Below, piece after piece: positions 55,601-64,000 of a DNA stretch of 64,000 nt (position 1 is the first letter of the stretch; every line of letters starts with the position of its first letter). Below the pieces are notes generated by a model that was not told the DNA's origin, did no database searches, and was given only the letters and a program-made list of their open reading frames with translations. The translations under genes were made by a program, and so were the position numbers. The DNA is from Pseudo-nitzschia pungens (taxonomy: Eukaryota > Bacillariophyta > Bacillariophyceae > Bacillariales > Bacillariaceae), in the NCBI GenBank assembly GCA_037355855.1, contig CM074767.1:2542001-2606000 (forward strand). The letters are read 5' to 3'.

Positions 55601-56329
55601 TTGGTAGAGTTCACATGATAAGTGGGTGACGCCGAGCAGAACGATGCGGGCGTTGGTCCATTGCTTCGCTTTGGTGAGGGTAACTATGGATCCAAAACTC
55701 GAATGAGCGGCGCTCTTGGCAGCCACATTTTCCTCCCCGGTGATTAGTGCCTTGGGAATGGGATAGTCAAAGCATTCAGCTGCAATAGCAAAAGAACCCT
55801 TCCGTTTCGTCTTGCTCAGAGGTATGAAAGAGTCATCACCCTCGTGATCGGCCTTCTTTTCTTCACTATCAGTCGTTTTCATGGTGATGATCTCATTCGT
55901 TCTATACATGTGGAAAAGATCATCTTTTGTGAGATTCGTGGGAAGGCACAAGATATTGGTTTTCGTGAAGCGCTGGAGCTCGTTCACTAGAGTCGTCAAA
56001 AGTTTCTTCCGATTGGCATGCGTGCAGACATCTCTGGAACGAAAGAATAGGAGTATCCCGGCTCCACCTATGGTAAAGTCAGTAGTGGTGCATTTCGTAC
56101 TGGTCAGGCTGGCAGTCCTGTGCAAATAGAGAAGTGCCGAGTCGATATCAGTCCAGTCTTCCCCCAGCACTCCGATATCGACCCGAGCAGCGGAAAGTCC
56201 GTAATCTCCATAATGATTGACGACAACAAATCCGCCGCCGATATCATTCACTTCGAAGTTGATGATGTGAAACGGAACCGACAAGGAGGAATGTTGTAGA
56301 AGATCTATACCACTCTCTGTTCGAATCAT
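52685..56329 (-). CDS. Four-part fusion enzyme: Rossmann-like, methyltransferase, D-2-hydroxyacid dehydrogenase, class II aldolase
   Basis: One uninterrupted frame of 1,214 residues. Residues 1-180 are unassigned. Residues about 190-385 look Rossmann-like (ARIVLLGVTHLSCELYQLLV, WDIVVFCSPDCPTL). Residues 460-640 are a class I SAM methyltransferase (LDMGAGNGAAARWICK; CMSQDAFIHAF; FRVTKGGGWLLISDLM), closest in feel to sarcosine/dimethylglycine methyltransferases. Residues about 690-975 are a D-isomer 2-hydroxyacid dehydrogenase: GFIGMGAIAIETAK (817-830), MARGKVVE with Arg908, DPEPLPPDHDLW with Glu937, ITPHFATNT with His956, so the catalytic Arg, Glu and His are present. Residues about 990-1180 are a class II aldolase/adducin domain with metal ligands His1071, His1073 and His1136 (HLHTP; MENHG). 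All three recognisable enzymes look intact. Substrates are unknown. No targeting signal, so probably cytosolic. It is divergent from the methyltransferase at 57912. Confidence 0.9.
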   Translation of the reverse strand: MIRTESGIDLLQHSSLSVPFHIINFEVNDIGGGFVVVNHYGDYGLSAARVDIGVLGEDWTDIDSALLYLHRTASLTSTKCTTTDFTIGGAGILLFFRSRDVCTHANRKKLLTTLVNELQRFTKTNILCLPTNLTKDDLFHMYRTNEIITMKTTDSEEKKADHEGDDSFIPLSKTKRKGSFAIAAECFDYPIPKALITGEENVAAKSAAHSSFGSIVTLTKAKQWTNARIVLLGVTHLSCELYQLLVRETNTVFLSHPNRTEESIQCNMPAGTTLPPNAFLPWEGICSAKEQWDIVVFCSPDCPTLDEANISSVRTKAIISVSNDFLPTDQKKREEVLLMLENGDIFEVVDGISDLGEIAKVYSLAGNTPFSFNDAFELGCQVMRKKLHLDGIVRSDDVTAKRKFHDLMLHALEKDENARLFGLGTVMHQSSDRMTAWLWSRARSMCPSYRALSSKSATVKPDRVRYLDMGAGNGAAARWICKQGKEIHITCIDVCAKQSYENRNLSDEEGLGSQIAVVQGTYERLNSDYSNFFDGCMSQDAFIHAFTKRNAFKEAFRVTKGGGWLLISDLMRGDGKDGNEEMEVFVKEHNITNWATPNECVQFATEAGWSEVRFIDCTAEIVVSLHGLLNTIKTMMKSGSYEGRNLELLKTHRSRLSNRIGLADRGIFKWGIISGRKPYDVVFMSEPPVSPEPRSMIKYSINSLDGDLKFGTDVLVVNIGEKLDYDKIMELPSTIRLIVTLSAGLDHICVKAAEERGIRIRRAAREAIVKSVADYLLSNVIFGLRNGFQNVGVPFPGASWDLTWNSDGVDLDCSKIGFIGMGAIAIETAKRIRALSKSCELVYHVPSDIRCRFEEGTHQMYHVGIADLLSTCDVIIPMVPLTESTTGLINYSSFSMMKNSAIFINMARGKVVETSGLLRALDEKLVLHAILDTTDPEPLPPDHDLWRSKNCTITPHFATNTTYVRRELVEDIPNQVEDTLEERGILRLEEQRMRVELSEAYRITREFGMDELVWNHISVLLSDGSFLITPGSRMFDDIGPEDLVKSSGNITADIIHEAVYRTRSDVKAIVHLHTPATVAISCLEMGFVPLAQEAAPFIGRVSRHPWHGVSNDREEQALLGDAVKDEKVNTLLMENHGFCTFGKTLGEAWVLAYYFDKACQTQLNCLQTGQKINYPSAKVLAQAAKQSVLPEFLPGACEWEALRKMLTRKNRLRR

Positions 56330-57911
56330 TTTTGAAGTTGGTGCTCTGGTTGTTCCCGAGTCTGGGTTGGGTAATTACCGGTACGGTTTGTAAGTTTTGT
56401 GAAAACCGATCGAAGTGGAGTCAACAATTCCGGTTGAATCAAAATTGGTACGAATGCAAAAAAAATGATGCGACGGGAGTTCAAGGAGCATTGTTCACCG
56501 CACGAATCTTCGACTCGTTTCTTGTTCGTGGTTGAGCGGACAAAGATACAAGTACTGCATTTAAGTACAACCACATAGCTACGGTACACGGTAAGCCTTA
56601 CTGCGATGACACATCTGGTTTTGCTCCATTCATCCTTACGACCTCCTGTGGCTCTCGTTAGGTCGATGTCAGAACAACACATACGTATTGCAGAATTTCA
56701 GGTTTGAGTTGAAGAGTGCTAATTGTCGCCGTAGAGGTTTACGAAGAATCCGAAATGAAACTCATTCGTCGCTTTCTCCTTTCCATTCCCCTTTCTATCC
56801 CTCGACCCGATACGATTGGAAAACAAAATCGAATTTTTAACTCAAGAAAGGCAGAAAGTTCTGAATAGGAAACCAGAACATTAACAAGAACTCGAGAGGT
56901 GATGGTCACTGTAGAGGCTGGATTATTGCTCTTCCAAGTTGAGTCTCACTTTTCCTTATGCATTTCCTATTGGCAAACACAATCGAATTTTTTTATCAAG
57001 AAAGGCGAAAAAGTTCTGAATAGTTAACGAGAACATTACCATCATCACCAATACTTCGAATTTCAGGTCGTACCGGTATGAAGAATGCACAGTGCAACAA
57101 AAAGTAAGGGTCCCAGATTGTTTTAAAGGTTTCGAGTACATTTCAGTACTGGTATACACAGCATCGAAATTCCTTCGCAAATGTAGGAGCCAAAAGGAAA
57201 AAAATATTCCAATATTGTTTTTTATATCACTTGCGTTTTAAATACAAAACAATTTTTCTCTGAATAAATATTTCTCCTTGAATCCCCACCGATTTTAGCT
57301 TGCATCGAAAAAATTCTACGTTTATTGTAGAAGATTCACTACTACACTTGAAAAAAATGGAACCCTTACACGTGTTGGCGCACTCCATGCTCCAAGCGTG
57401 TGGCAATTAATTTTGCTTCGTTACTCACTGAGACGTGTTACGTTTTTACGATTCGGGGAGCCGAGAACAACTTAGCAGGAGATAATATTTTTTTGTTTGC
57501 GGACGTAGAAATGTCTTGAATTACTTACGTGCCATTTTATGTGGGAATGAAAAAGGAAGCTAAGGAGTGACGATGAATCGGGTAACAAGAGCAAGAACAG
57601 AACGATGAAAGAATTCATTTTTTGAAAGTGCTGTTTGCAAAAAGGGAACACTTTGGTTGTTTATCTTCCCCACAACGTCATTGGGTGCGAACGGTATGGT
57701 ATTCAAGAGGACCACGCAAAGAATCAAAAAATCTTTTCGCTTCAAAACCTATGTTTTTCACAAAAAAACAGGGTTAACTTCTGTACGGTAAGTTAGCGTT
57801 TCTTATGTCGTGGAATAGACTTCACGCGACCCTTCGGCGCACAACTAAAACTGAGCGAAAAACGACAACGACAACGACAACGAAAAAAAAAATAGAAAAG
57901 ATTATCCAATC
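56330..57911. promoter_or_regulatory. Divergent promoter region shared by the fusion gene and the methyltransferase gene
   Basis: This 1.6-kb gene-free stretch separates two head-to-head start codons. It contains a direct repeat of about 70 bp, at 56814-56884 and 56969-57039 (AATCGAATTTTT, CAAGAAAGGC, AAGTTCTGAATAG, GAACATTA in the same order, 155 bp apart). A shared regulatory role is inferred, not shown. TACCGGTACGG and CGGTAAGTTAGC words of the dispersed intergenic type lie at its two ends. Confidence 0.4.
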
Positions 57912-59229
57912 ATGGCAGCTGTTGCTTACCAAACCGAAACCAAAGGCGATTTTAAGGATCAGCAATTCGAGGAGAACGAGGTTGCTGATAAGGTTGTTGA
58001 GCAATGTAAGAGCCTGTATCTTCGGTGACTCGTCGGCTTTCTTTCCAGTGATATTCCGTTGTCGCCGTCGTCGCCGTCGTCGCGTCGCTGCTCCCCAATT
58101 CGTTTCGATCATTCCAATAGATCCTTCTCAACTTTTTTTCGCCGTGCCATTCTACTTTCTTAAAATAATGCAGACGACGAGAAGCATGCCCGTGTCTTCT
58201 ACAAATACGTCATGGGGTAAGAATTTCTTGTCCCGTCGACTGTTTTCCAGTCTGGTCGTGTATGTCGTCTCTAACGATATGTTATATTCTTTTCTTGTAT
58301 CCCCTTGTAGTGGCGGTGGTTTCGATATTCACTATGGTATTTTTCGAAAAGCCTCCGACACCGTCTACGAGGCTTCGAAGGCAACTAATGAACGACTTTT
58401 GACTTGCCTCGACTGGACTCAACCAGTAACGAAAGACTCGGTTGTTCTCGACCTTGGGTCGGGTCACGGTGGAATCTCGCACGAGGTATGTCACTTCCGA
58501 TACATTTTTGCCGGTCTTATCCGCCCATTGTTCGTCATCGCAATGGCTTCAGTGAACCATGGTATTTTTTTCATCTAATTGTTACATGTTTCCGATTCAA
58601 TTTGATTTCGTCGTTCCTAGATTGCTGGCAGATTTGGATGCAAAGTTATGGGTGCCAATATTTCACCAGAGCAAAACAAGATGAACATGGAGGAGGCTGA
58701 GAAGCTCGGTGTTGGAGATTTGGTTGACGTCACTCTCTGTAATTTCAACGAGGGATTGCCGTTTGCCGACAACAGCTTTTCGCACATCATCTCGTGCGAG
58801 GTTCTTTGTCACGCTGCCGACAAATCTACGCTCTTCGAGGAGCTCAAACGTGTCCTAAAACCAGGAGGAGCTTTCGTATTCACAGACATTATGGGAGCCG
58901 ACGGTGCCGATGAAAAAATTCTAAAGGACTTTACCGACAGGAATGCGACCACGAAAATGGCCCGTCCCAGTGAATATTTCACTCTCCTTACGGACGCCGG
59001 TCTCTCCGAACCATCCTTTCTGAACTTCAGTCCTCACTTGGCTCACTACTTTCAGTCCATGGTAGACCAGATCGTTAAACACAAGGATGCCATGTTAGAC
59101 GAAGGGTGTTCGGAACAGTACCTTGCGAAGTGGATGGAGTCTCTCACAAGCCGTGTCAGTATACAAAAAGAGCACAAGGTGTTTGCATGGGGTATCTTCA
59201 CAGCACGTTTGGAGGGAGACATCTACTAA
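57912..59229 (+). CDS. Sarcosine/dimethylglycine N-methyltransferase-like protein
   Basis: Four exons, 57912-58005, 58174-58216, 58311-58485 and 58621-59229 (introns 168, 94 and 135 nt), encode 306 residues; phases agree. The short second exon is decisive: splicing gives YDEKHARVFYKYVMGGGGFD, a smooth family-like N-terminus that unspliced frames do not. The SAM-binding motif is LDLGSGHGG (92-100), followed by VMGANISPEQNKMN, SHIISCEVLCHAADK, LKPGGAFVFTDIMGADG and DFTDRNATTKMARPSEYF. Such enzymes methylate sarcosine or dimethylglycine to glycine betaine, an osmolyte made by many marine algae; the exact substrate is inferred. No targeting peptide is seen, so probably cytosolic. A longer frame beginning at 57805 uses intron sequence and is rejected. 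Confidence 0.88.
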
Positions 59230-59474
59230 AAAGAACGTCGTACTAAAAAGTACATTTTGATTCTAGTACATGCACAGTAGAGTAGTTGTACCCGGGGTAC
59301 AACAAAAGTTGAAACAAAAGTTGTTCAAACGACAACGAATACACGACAACGACTACAATTTGGATTGAATAACACAAAAAATAATAGTTGAGTACTATCT
59401 GAAGCCGAAGTGACATTGTTGCATGCGGAAACACCAATCCCAGATTTGTAAAGCAATTCGTTATTTTCGAAAAA

Positions 59475-62246
59475 CTACTCTAGGCCATTGTGTCGCATGT
59501 ATGCATCAGGGGTTGGTTCACGTCCACGGAACTCTTTGAAGACCTCCGAAGGTGGAATGCCTCCTCCCAGACTCAATACTGTCTCTCTGAATTTCTTTCC
59601 AACACTGCGTACGCCCTCTTCGTTGTCCAGTCCAACGTCCTCGAAGGCACCAAAGGCGTCTGCCGACATGACTTCGGCCCACTTGTAAGAATAATATCCA
59701 GCGGCGTATCCGCCAGCAAAGATATGCGAGAAACTACAGAGGAATCTGTCTTCTTCTAGCGGCATGCTGTGAGGGGTGTAGATACTCGCAATCTCCCGCT
59801 GAAGATCGAAGATTCCTTTTCCGTCTCCTTTCTGCCCTGCACTAGCGTCGAAATTCGAATGAAGGTTCAAATCGAGCTGACCAAAGTAGAGCTGTCGGCA
59901 CGTCTGCATTCCGGAGTTGAAGATCTTCTGGGCACAGAGTTTCTCAAATTTATCTTCCTGTCATGCCGAGGGATTAAAAACAGCGAAAAGAGAATGAGAT
60001 TATATTTGTATTGATATCTGAAGCTTAGCAAATGAATTATATTCACTCACGGGAAGAGGTTCACCAGTCTCCCAATGTTTTGCGAAGCCAAACACAGTAG
60101 GCCGATCGTAACACCTTCAGATGTATGACAGAAGAGGGATGATGTGAGAAAGTGAGAATTTGTTGGACCAGGAAGACGAGACTAAGAACGTGGCGTGTCT
60201 ATTACTTACCAGTTCTCCATAAATTGTGAAGGAAGCTGTCGATTGAAATAGAAGGGACGAAATCAAAGTTTAGAGACAAAAAGTTCATGGATTGGTCCTT
60301 ACGTAGGTAAGCTTCAGTATCCCTTTGGGCGTTGATCATGACTACTCACCTCGACTGCATCCCATTCGATTCCATTGATCCCGGCGACATCGCCAACCTG
60401 AGCTTCGGTGAGCATGTGTTGGAGTCCGTGCCCTGGTCATTTGCATCAATGTTGCGCCGAAGTCGATCAAAGGTAAGTTTGAGAACAAAACAGAGTCGTC
60501 AGATGACAGCAATGTCGCAATAGTCGATACAGCATGATCGAACAACTGAATTTCAAAAGCGCACTCACCAGTTTCGTGGAACAAAGTTTCGACTTCTTGG
60601 AAAGTCATCAATGAAGGCTTATCTCCAACCGGAGGAGATCCGTTGCAAGTCAAGTAAGCGACAGGAATGTCGTTGTTTGTGGCTTCACTCTTTCCGATGC
60701 AGTCAGCCATCCAAGCACCTCCGCGCTTGTTTTCTGGGCGAGAGTAGGGGTCCAAGAAGAAGCTCGCAATGTGCTTGTCAGTTTTCGCATCGAAGATTTT
60801 GAAAAAACGCACATCCTCGTTCCATACTTCGGCCTCCCCATCAGCTGCTTTGACATCGACGTCGAAGAGGCGCTTGAGCAAACCAAACATACCATCCAAT
60901 ACTGATGGCAAGGCGAAGTATGGTCTGAGCTCTTCCTGAGTCATGTCGAACTTAGATTCTTTCAATCTTTCACTCCAGAAGGTCACGTCCCAAGGTTCCA
61001 ACTTCTCAAGATTGTCGACCGAGTACTCATCTCCGCCTTCCTTTCTGGCCAGTGCGGTAACTTCCTCCAACTCCTTCTTTGCGGCGGGGACAGCTTTGGC
61101 GGCGATAAGGTTGGAAAGTTCGGTCACTTCTTCAACGGTGGATGCCATTTTCTTGGCGAGAGACAACTCGGCATAATTCGCAAATCCGAGCAATTCTGCC
61201 ATCTCTTGCTTCAAAGACAAGATTTCGTAAATCAACGGAACGTTGTTCTTTTCTTCACTCTTCTCCGATGCTTTTTGGATGTAAGCTTTGTAAACCTTTT
61301 CTCTGATTCCACGATCGGGAAGGTGTGACATGGCCGGAATGTAGCTCGGAATGTCAAGTGTAATGCGCCATGGACCTGCTTCCGTCGCGGCACTCATGTC
61401 AACTTCGGGTAGCTCCTCTCCTTCCTTCGCTTGCGACTTCGTGTACTGGACATGAGAGTTCGCCCACATGGCCTTGGCTGATTCGGGAACTCCCTCGAGC
61501 ACAGCGGGGTCCTCGATGGTGTAACTGAAGTTCTTGGTATCGTCCAAGACATTGTTGGAGAATTTGTTGGAGAGTGAGGCAAGCTTCAATTTGATTTCGT
61601 TGAAGCGCTCTTTTTCGGCTCCTTCCAATCCAACTCCACCAAGAGTCATTCCGAGCAACGAGTTCTCGACGGCACGGCGTTTCTGCTTCATGAGAAAAGA
61701 ATCGGATGCGTCTCCGTCTTCGGCCCATTGCTTTTTGATGGCAGAGAGCGCATCGAACAACGGCTTGCTCTGCGAAAATTTGGTCATGGATTCAACAACC
61801 TTGCCCTGGTTGGCTTCGTAAGCGTTGCGGAGTTCCTCGCCGTTCTTTACACCGTTGAGGTGACTGGCAAGTCCCCAGACGTAGCCCAAAGGATATTGCA
61901 TTCGTTCGACCACTGGGAGGACCTCGTCGTAGTCGACCCCGCCATCCTTCTTGGACAGATCGTCTTCCAATACGGCAAAATCTTTTTCGAGCTTTGCCAA
62001 GAGTTCTTCAACCGCAGGAGTCAAGTGCTTGGGCTCGACGGTTTCGAACTTGGGCAGACCGCTCTGCTCCAGCATGGGGTTGGTCGACACCATCGTGGAT
62101 CCACTGGTCGACGACGTCATTCGGATCAAAGTGCTGGATGCTGCGGCGGCAAGAGGAGAACGAATGCGAGGCGAAGAGAAAGCCGAAACCAGTCTACTGC
62201 ACTGCGAAATCATCAAGAGCGATGCGATGTTGGCATCAAACTTCAT
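59475..62246 (-). CDS. M3 family oligopeptidase (oligopeptidase A/organellar oligopeptidase-like), plastid-targeted
   Basis: Five exons, 62246-60569, 60432-60350, 60235-60210, 60114-60051 and 59957-59475 (introns 136, 114, 95 and 93 nt), encode 777 residues with matching phases. The start at 62246 gives a signal-peptide-like segment ending in LVSAFSSPR, a plastid-type SAF motif, and a Ser/Ala-rich transit region. The zinc motif HETGH (557-561) is rebuilt only by splicing exon 1 to exon 2; downstream [20 protein letters not shown] supplies the further Glu ligand region, followed by [20 protein letters not shown]. The C-terminal block ([39 protein letters not shown]) is complete. Plant counterparts degrade cleaved targeting peptides in plastids and mitochondria; the same housekeeping role is likely here. 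Confidence 0.92.
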
Positions 62247-63795
62247 TTTGCAAATGACCAATAAAGTAGTGCAAGTAAATATTGTTGCTACCAAACAATT
62301 GGTTGCGTGGTACGTAAAATCTTACGGAATGATGGAAAAAAAATAAGGGAGAGGCCATTCGAAACCGAAAGATCCCAAATGAGTGCTTTGGGAGTTCCAA
62401 CTCTGAACTCCGTGCTTTGTGTACCTACGATACGTAGTAGTGTGACGTGTAGGCTGAATCATCGCGCAGAATCATCCAGCAGACGGTTCGAACCCTGCCA
62501 ACTGTCCGATTTTACCACCGTGTCACAGTTTCTCAAAATCGAATGTTCCATGGATGTCAGTCAGCAAGAAAGTCGTCTAGCAAAAATTGTTGAACTCTCC
62601 TCAATCAATAGAAAGCCACAGGATTGAAATAATACGAAGTAATACATAATAATGATACGTCATGATGCAAGACAACTCGTACTAACGAATGGTGAAAACA
62701 CTATTCTTGTTGCACTACCAAGATTTCTATCATTATTTTTGAAGCTTGATGAGGACCAGTCACCATACTAAGAATGCTGCAATAGTTCTTTCCTACTACT
62801 ACTACTAGTAATCATACACCACAACAATGGTGATGCAACCAGAATTCGTTCTTCTTGTCATGCTACAGGAGGTGCTGGCAATCATGATGCATTCCATCAG
62901 GAGAACAAGGTTGTAGGTCTTTGTAAGCTTCCCTGTCATTTTTTCTCTGCCAAACACTTCTAATATTTCAAACAACAACAACAGCAGCAGCAGCAGCAGC
63001 AGCAACAACAGATACCACATACAGCAGCAGCAGCAGCAGCAAAAACAACAACAGCTCAACCGATCCTAATTCCCTGATTGAAAACAAAGACTATGTTGCT
63101 TTTATTTTCAAAGACCACCAGCCACAAAACAGTGGTCGTTGTGGGCTGATTTCAAAAGCTGTCTATGCAAAAGCAAAAGCAACAGCAACAACAACAGCTG
63201 TCTACGCATCAGCAACAGCAACAGCAAAAGCAACAGCAACAGGAGCATTCCTAAATCTGGAGTTTTCAAGCAATCGAAACGCCACGAGAGTACTACGAGT
63301 AAGCACGGACGCACGCACGCTAGCTAGCAGAACGCAACGACGCACGGTGTATCTGATTGGAAGGAGCGAGAAGCACCCGGCACCAAAAGGCCCGATGCCC
63401 CGCACTCGCGGCTTCCGAAAAAAGTCATCACGCCACCGACGTTGCATCGGAGTTGATTGATTCACGGGAACGAGGAGAACTCGGCGCCACGGGACCGAGA
63501 CCGAACATAGTTCTGCAATATCATTCCAAACCAAAATAATGATGATAACAATAATAACAGTAGGAGTCTTTTTTCGTCCCTGCACATACCAAGCAGGTAA
63601 ACACTAAGTGGTCGTGAACAAAGATAGTACACCCAAGACATGGTTGGAAACCCCCAGTTTTGTTTCGTGTCGTCTCGTTTCGTCTTATTTCAATTCAATT
63701 CAATTTTTTATGGTTGGGGTGCGGTCGTTGCTCGCCGTCCCGGTTCGGTTCATTGTAATTGTGGTTGGGTGTTCCATAACTTCCGATCTCTCATA
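62247..63795. other. Intergenic with CAG/CAA microsatellites, no gene seen
   Basis: Positions 62970-63055 are a mixed (AAC)n(CAG)n tract and 63160-63245 are AGCAAC/AGCAAAAG hexamer-like repeats. The frames here code poly-Leu or poly-Asn/Ser and are repeat-derived. 63300-63330 has GCACGCACGCTAGCTAGC. No gene is supported. Confidence 0.6.
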
Positions 63796-64000
63796 TCAAG
63801 AAAAGGTATTGTACACGGCATTTATCGTCGAAACCACCATGAGAGGCGCAAACCCATATATGAGCAACCAGCACACGGCACGGGAGATCCATCCGTCGGA
63901 CTCGTGTTGCCGGCCTCGCTTGGTGATCACGAGGAACGTGCCCGCCGGAATGAGATAGGACAATATGATGCTGAGACTCGACCCCAGCAAGTCCCAGACG
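63796..64000 (-). CDS. Amino-acid transporter-like protein, last exon (partial, runs off right edge)
   Basis: The minus-strand frame enters from the right edge as VWDLLGSSLSIILSYLIPAG, continues TFLVITKRG and, after a charged loop (RQHESDGWISR), AVCWLLIYGFAPLMVVSTIN, ending AVYNTFS at 63796. It has two C-terminal membrane helices with a polar loop between them. The 'lGS..s..lsYilPa.fyl' phrase is typical of the AAAP/SLC38 amino-acid transporter family, where it forms the last helices. Only 67 residues are visible, so the family call is tentative and substrate cannot be judged. Confidence 0.55.
   Translation of the reverse strand, partial: VWDLLGSSLSIILSYLIPAGTFLVITKRGRQHESDGWISRAVCWLLIYGFAPLMVVSTINAVYNTFS

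Noticed and set aside
57805..58578. 257-residue frame starting upstream of the methyltransferase
   Set aside because: It reads through two introns in the wrong frame; the spliced model from 57912 gives a continuous family-like N-terminus.
62478..62500. GGTTCGAACCCTGCC resembling a tRNA T-arm
   Set aside because: The T-stem does not pair properly and no acceptor, D or anticodon arm could be found upstream.

Overview
This is nuclear DNA of a photosynthetic stramenopile, almost certainly a diatom. Several proteins start with a signal peptide followed by an 'A-F' type plastid import motif: AFAP in phosphoribulokinase, SAF in the M3 peptidase, DAF in the hydroxylase. Genes carry short GT-AG introns of about 85-170 nt. 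Families present include Tic22, plastid phosphoribulokinase, EDR2/DUF1336, TMEM164 and an ABC-class ATPase. No rRNA, tRNA or CRISPR array was seen. Species cannot be fixed from the sequence.

Layout. 1-514 holds the first exon of a Tic22-like gene leaving the left edge. 1.7-3.8 kb has two copies of a fold-back-like element built from short tandem repeats. 4.9-19.3 kb is gene-rich: EDR2 C-terminal protein, phosphoribulokinase, a possible tiny gene, an aspartyl-hydroxylase-like protein, a UAS-UBX protein with a signal peptide, a SAM-domain protein, an unknown protein, a TMEM164-like protein and a bilin-reductase-like protein. Four of these models need single-base corrections. 20.4-26.6 kb is one large element bounded by terminal inverted repeats and filled with minisatellites, including a 181-bp satellite. 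26.8-30.8 kb is a young LTR retrotransposon with truncated gag and no pol.

31.3-40.4 kb: a tandem-domain phosphoglycerate-mutase-like protein, a signal-peptide-bearing proteasome-alpha-like protein, a four-exon ABC-class ATPase and a Yae1-like protein. 40.4-47 kb is a repeat region with a dead PIF/Harbinger transposase and a 150-bp hairpin-bearing array. 47.0-51.6 kb: an ABCF2/Arb1-type ATPase and a PWP1 WD40 protein, convergent, both ribosome-linked. 52.7-59.2 kb: a 1,214-residue fusion (Rossmann-like, methyltransferase, D-2-hydroxyacid dehydrogenase, class II aldolase) divergent from a sarcosine/dimethylglycine-type methyltransferase. 59.5-62.2 kb: a plastid-targeted M3 oligopeptidase. The right edge holds the last exon of an amino-acid transporter.

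The best candidate for something undescribed is the fusion gene with its divergent methyltransferase neighbour, which looks like a compact small-molecule pathway. Also notable are two signal-peptide proteins related to the ubiquitin-proteasome system, the catalytically degenerate tandem mutase, and the composite minisatellite-rich element. Splice sites and starts were assigned by reading frame and protein logic only; no search was run.
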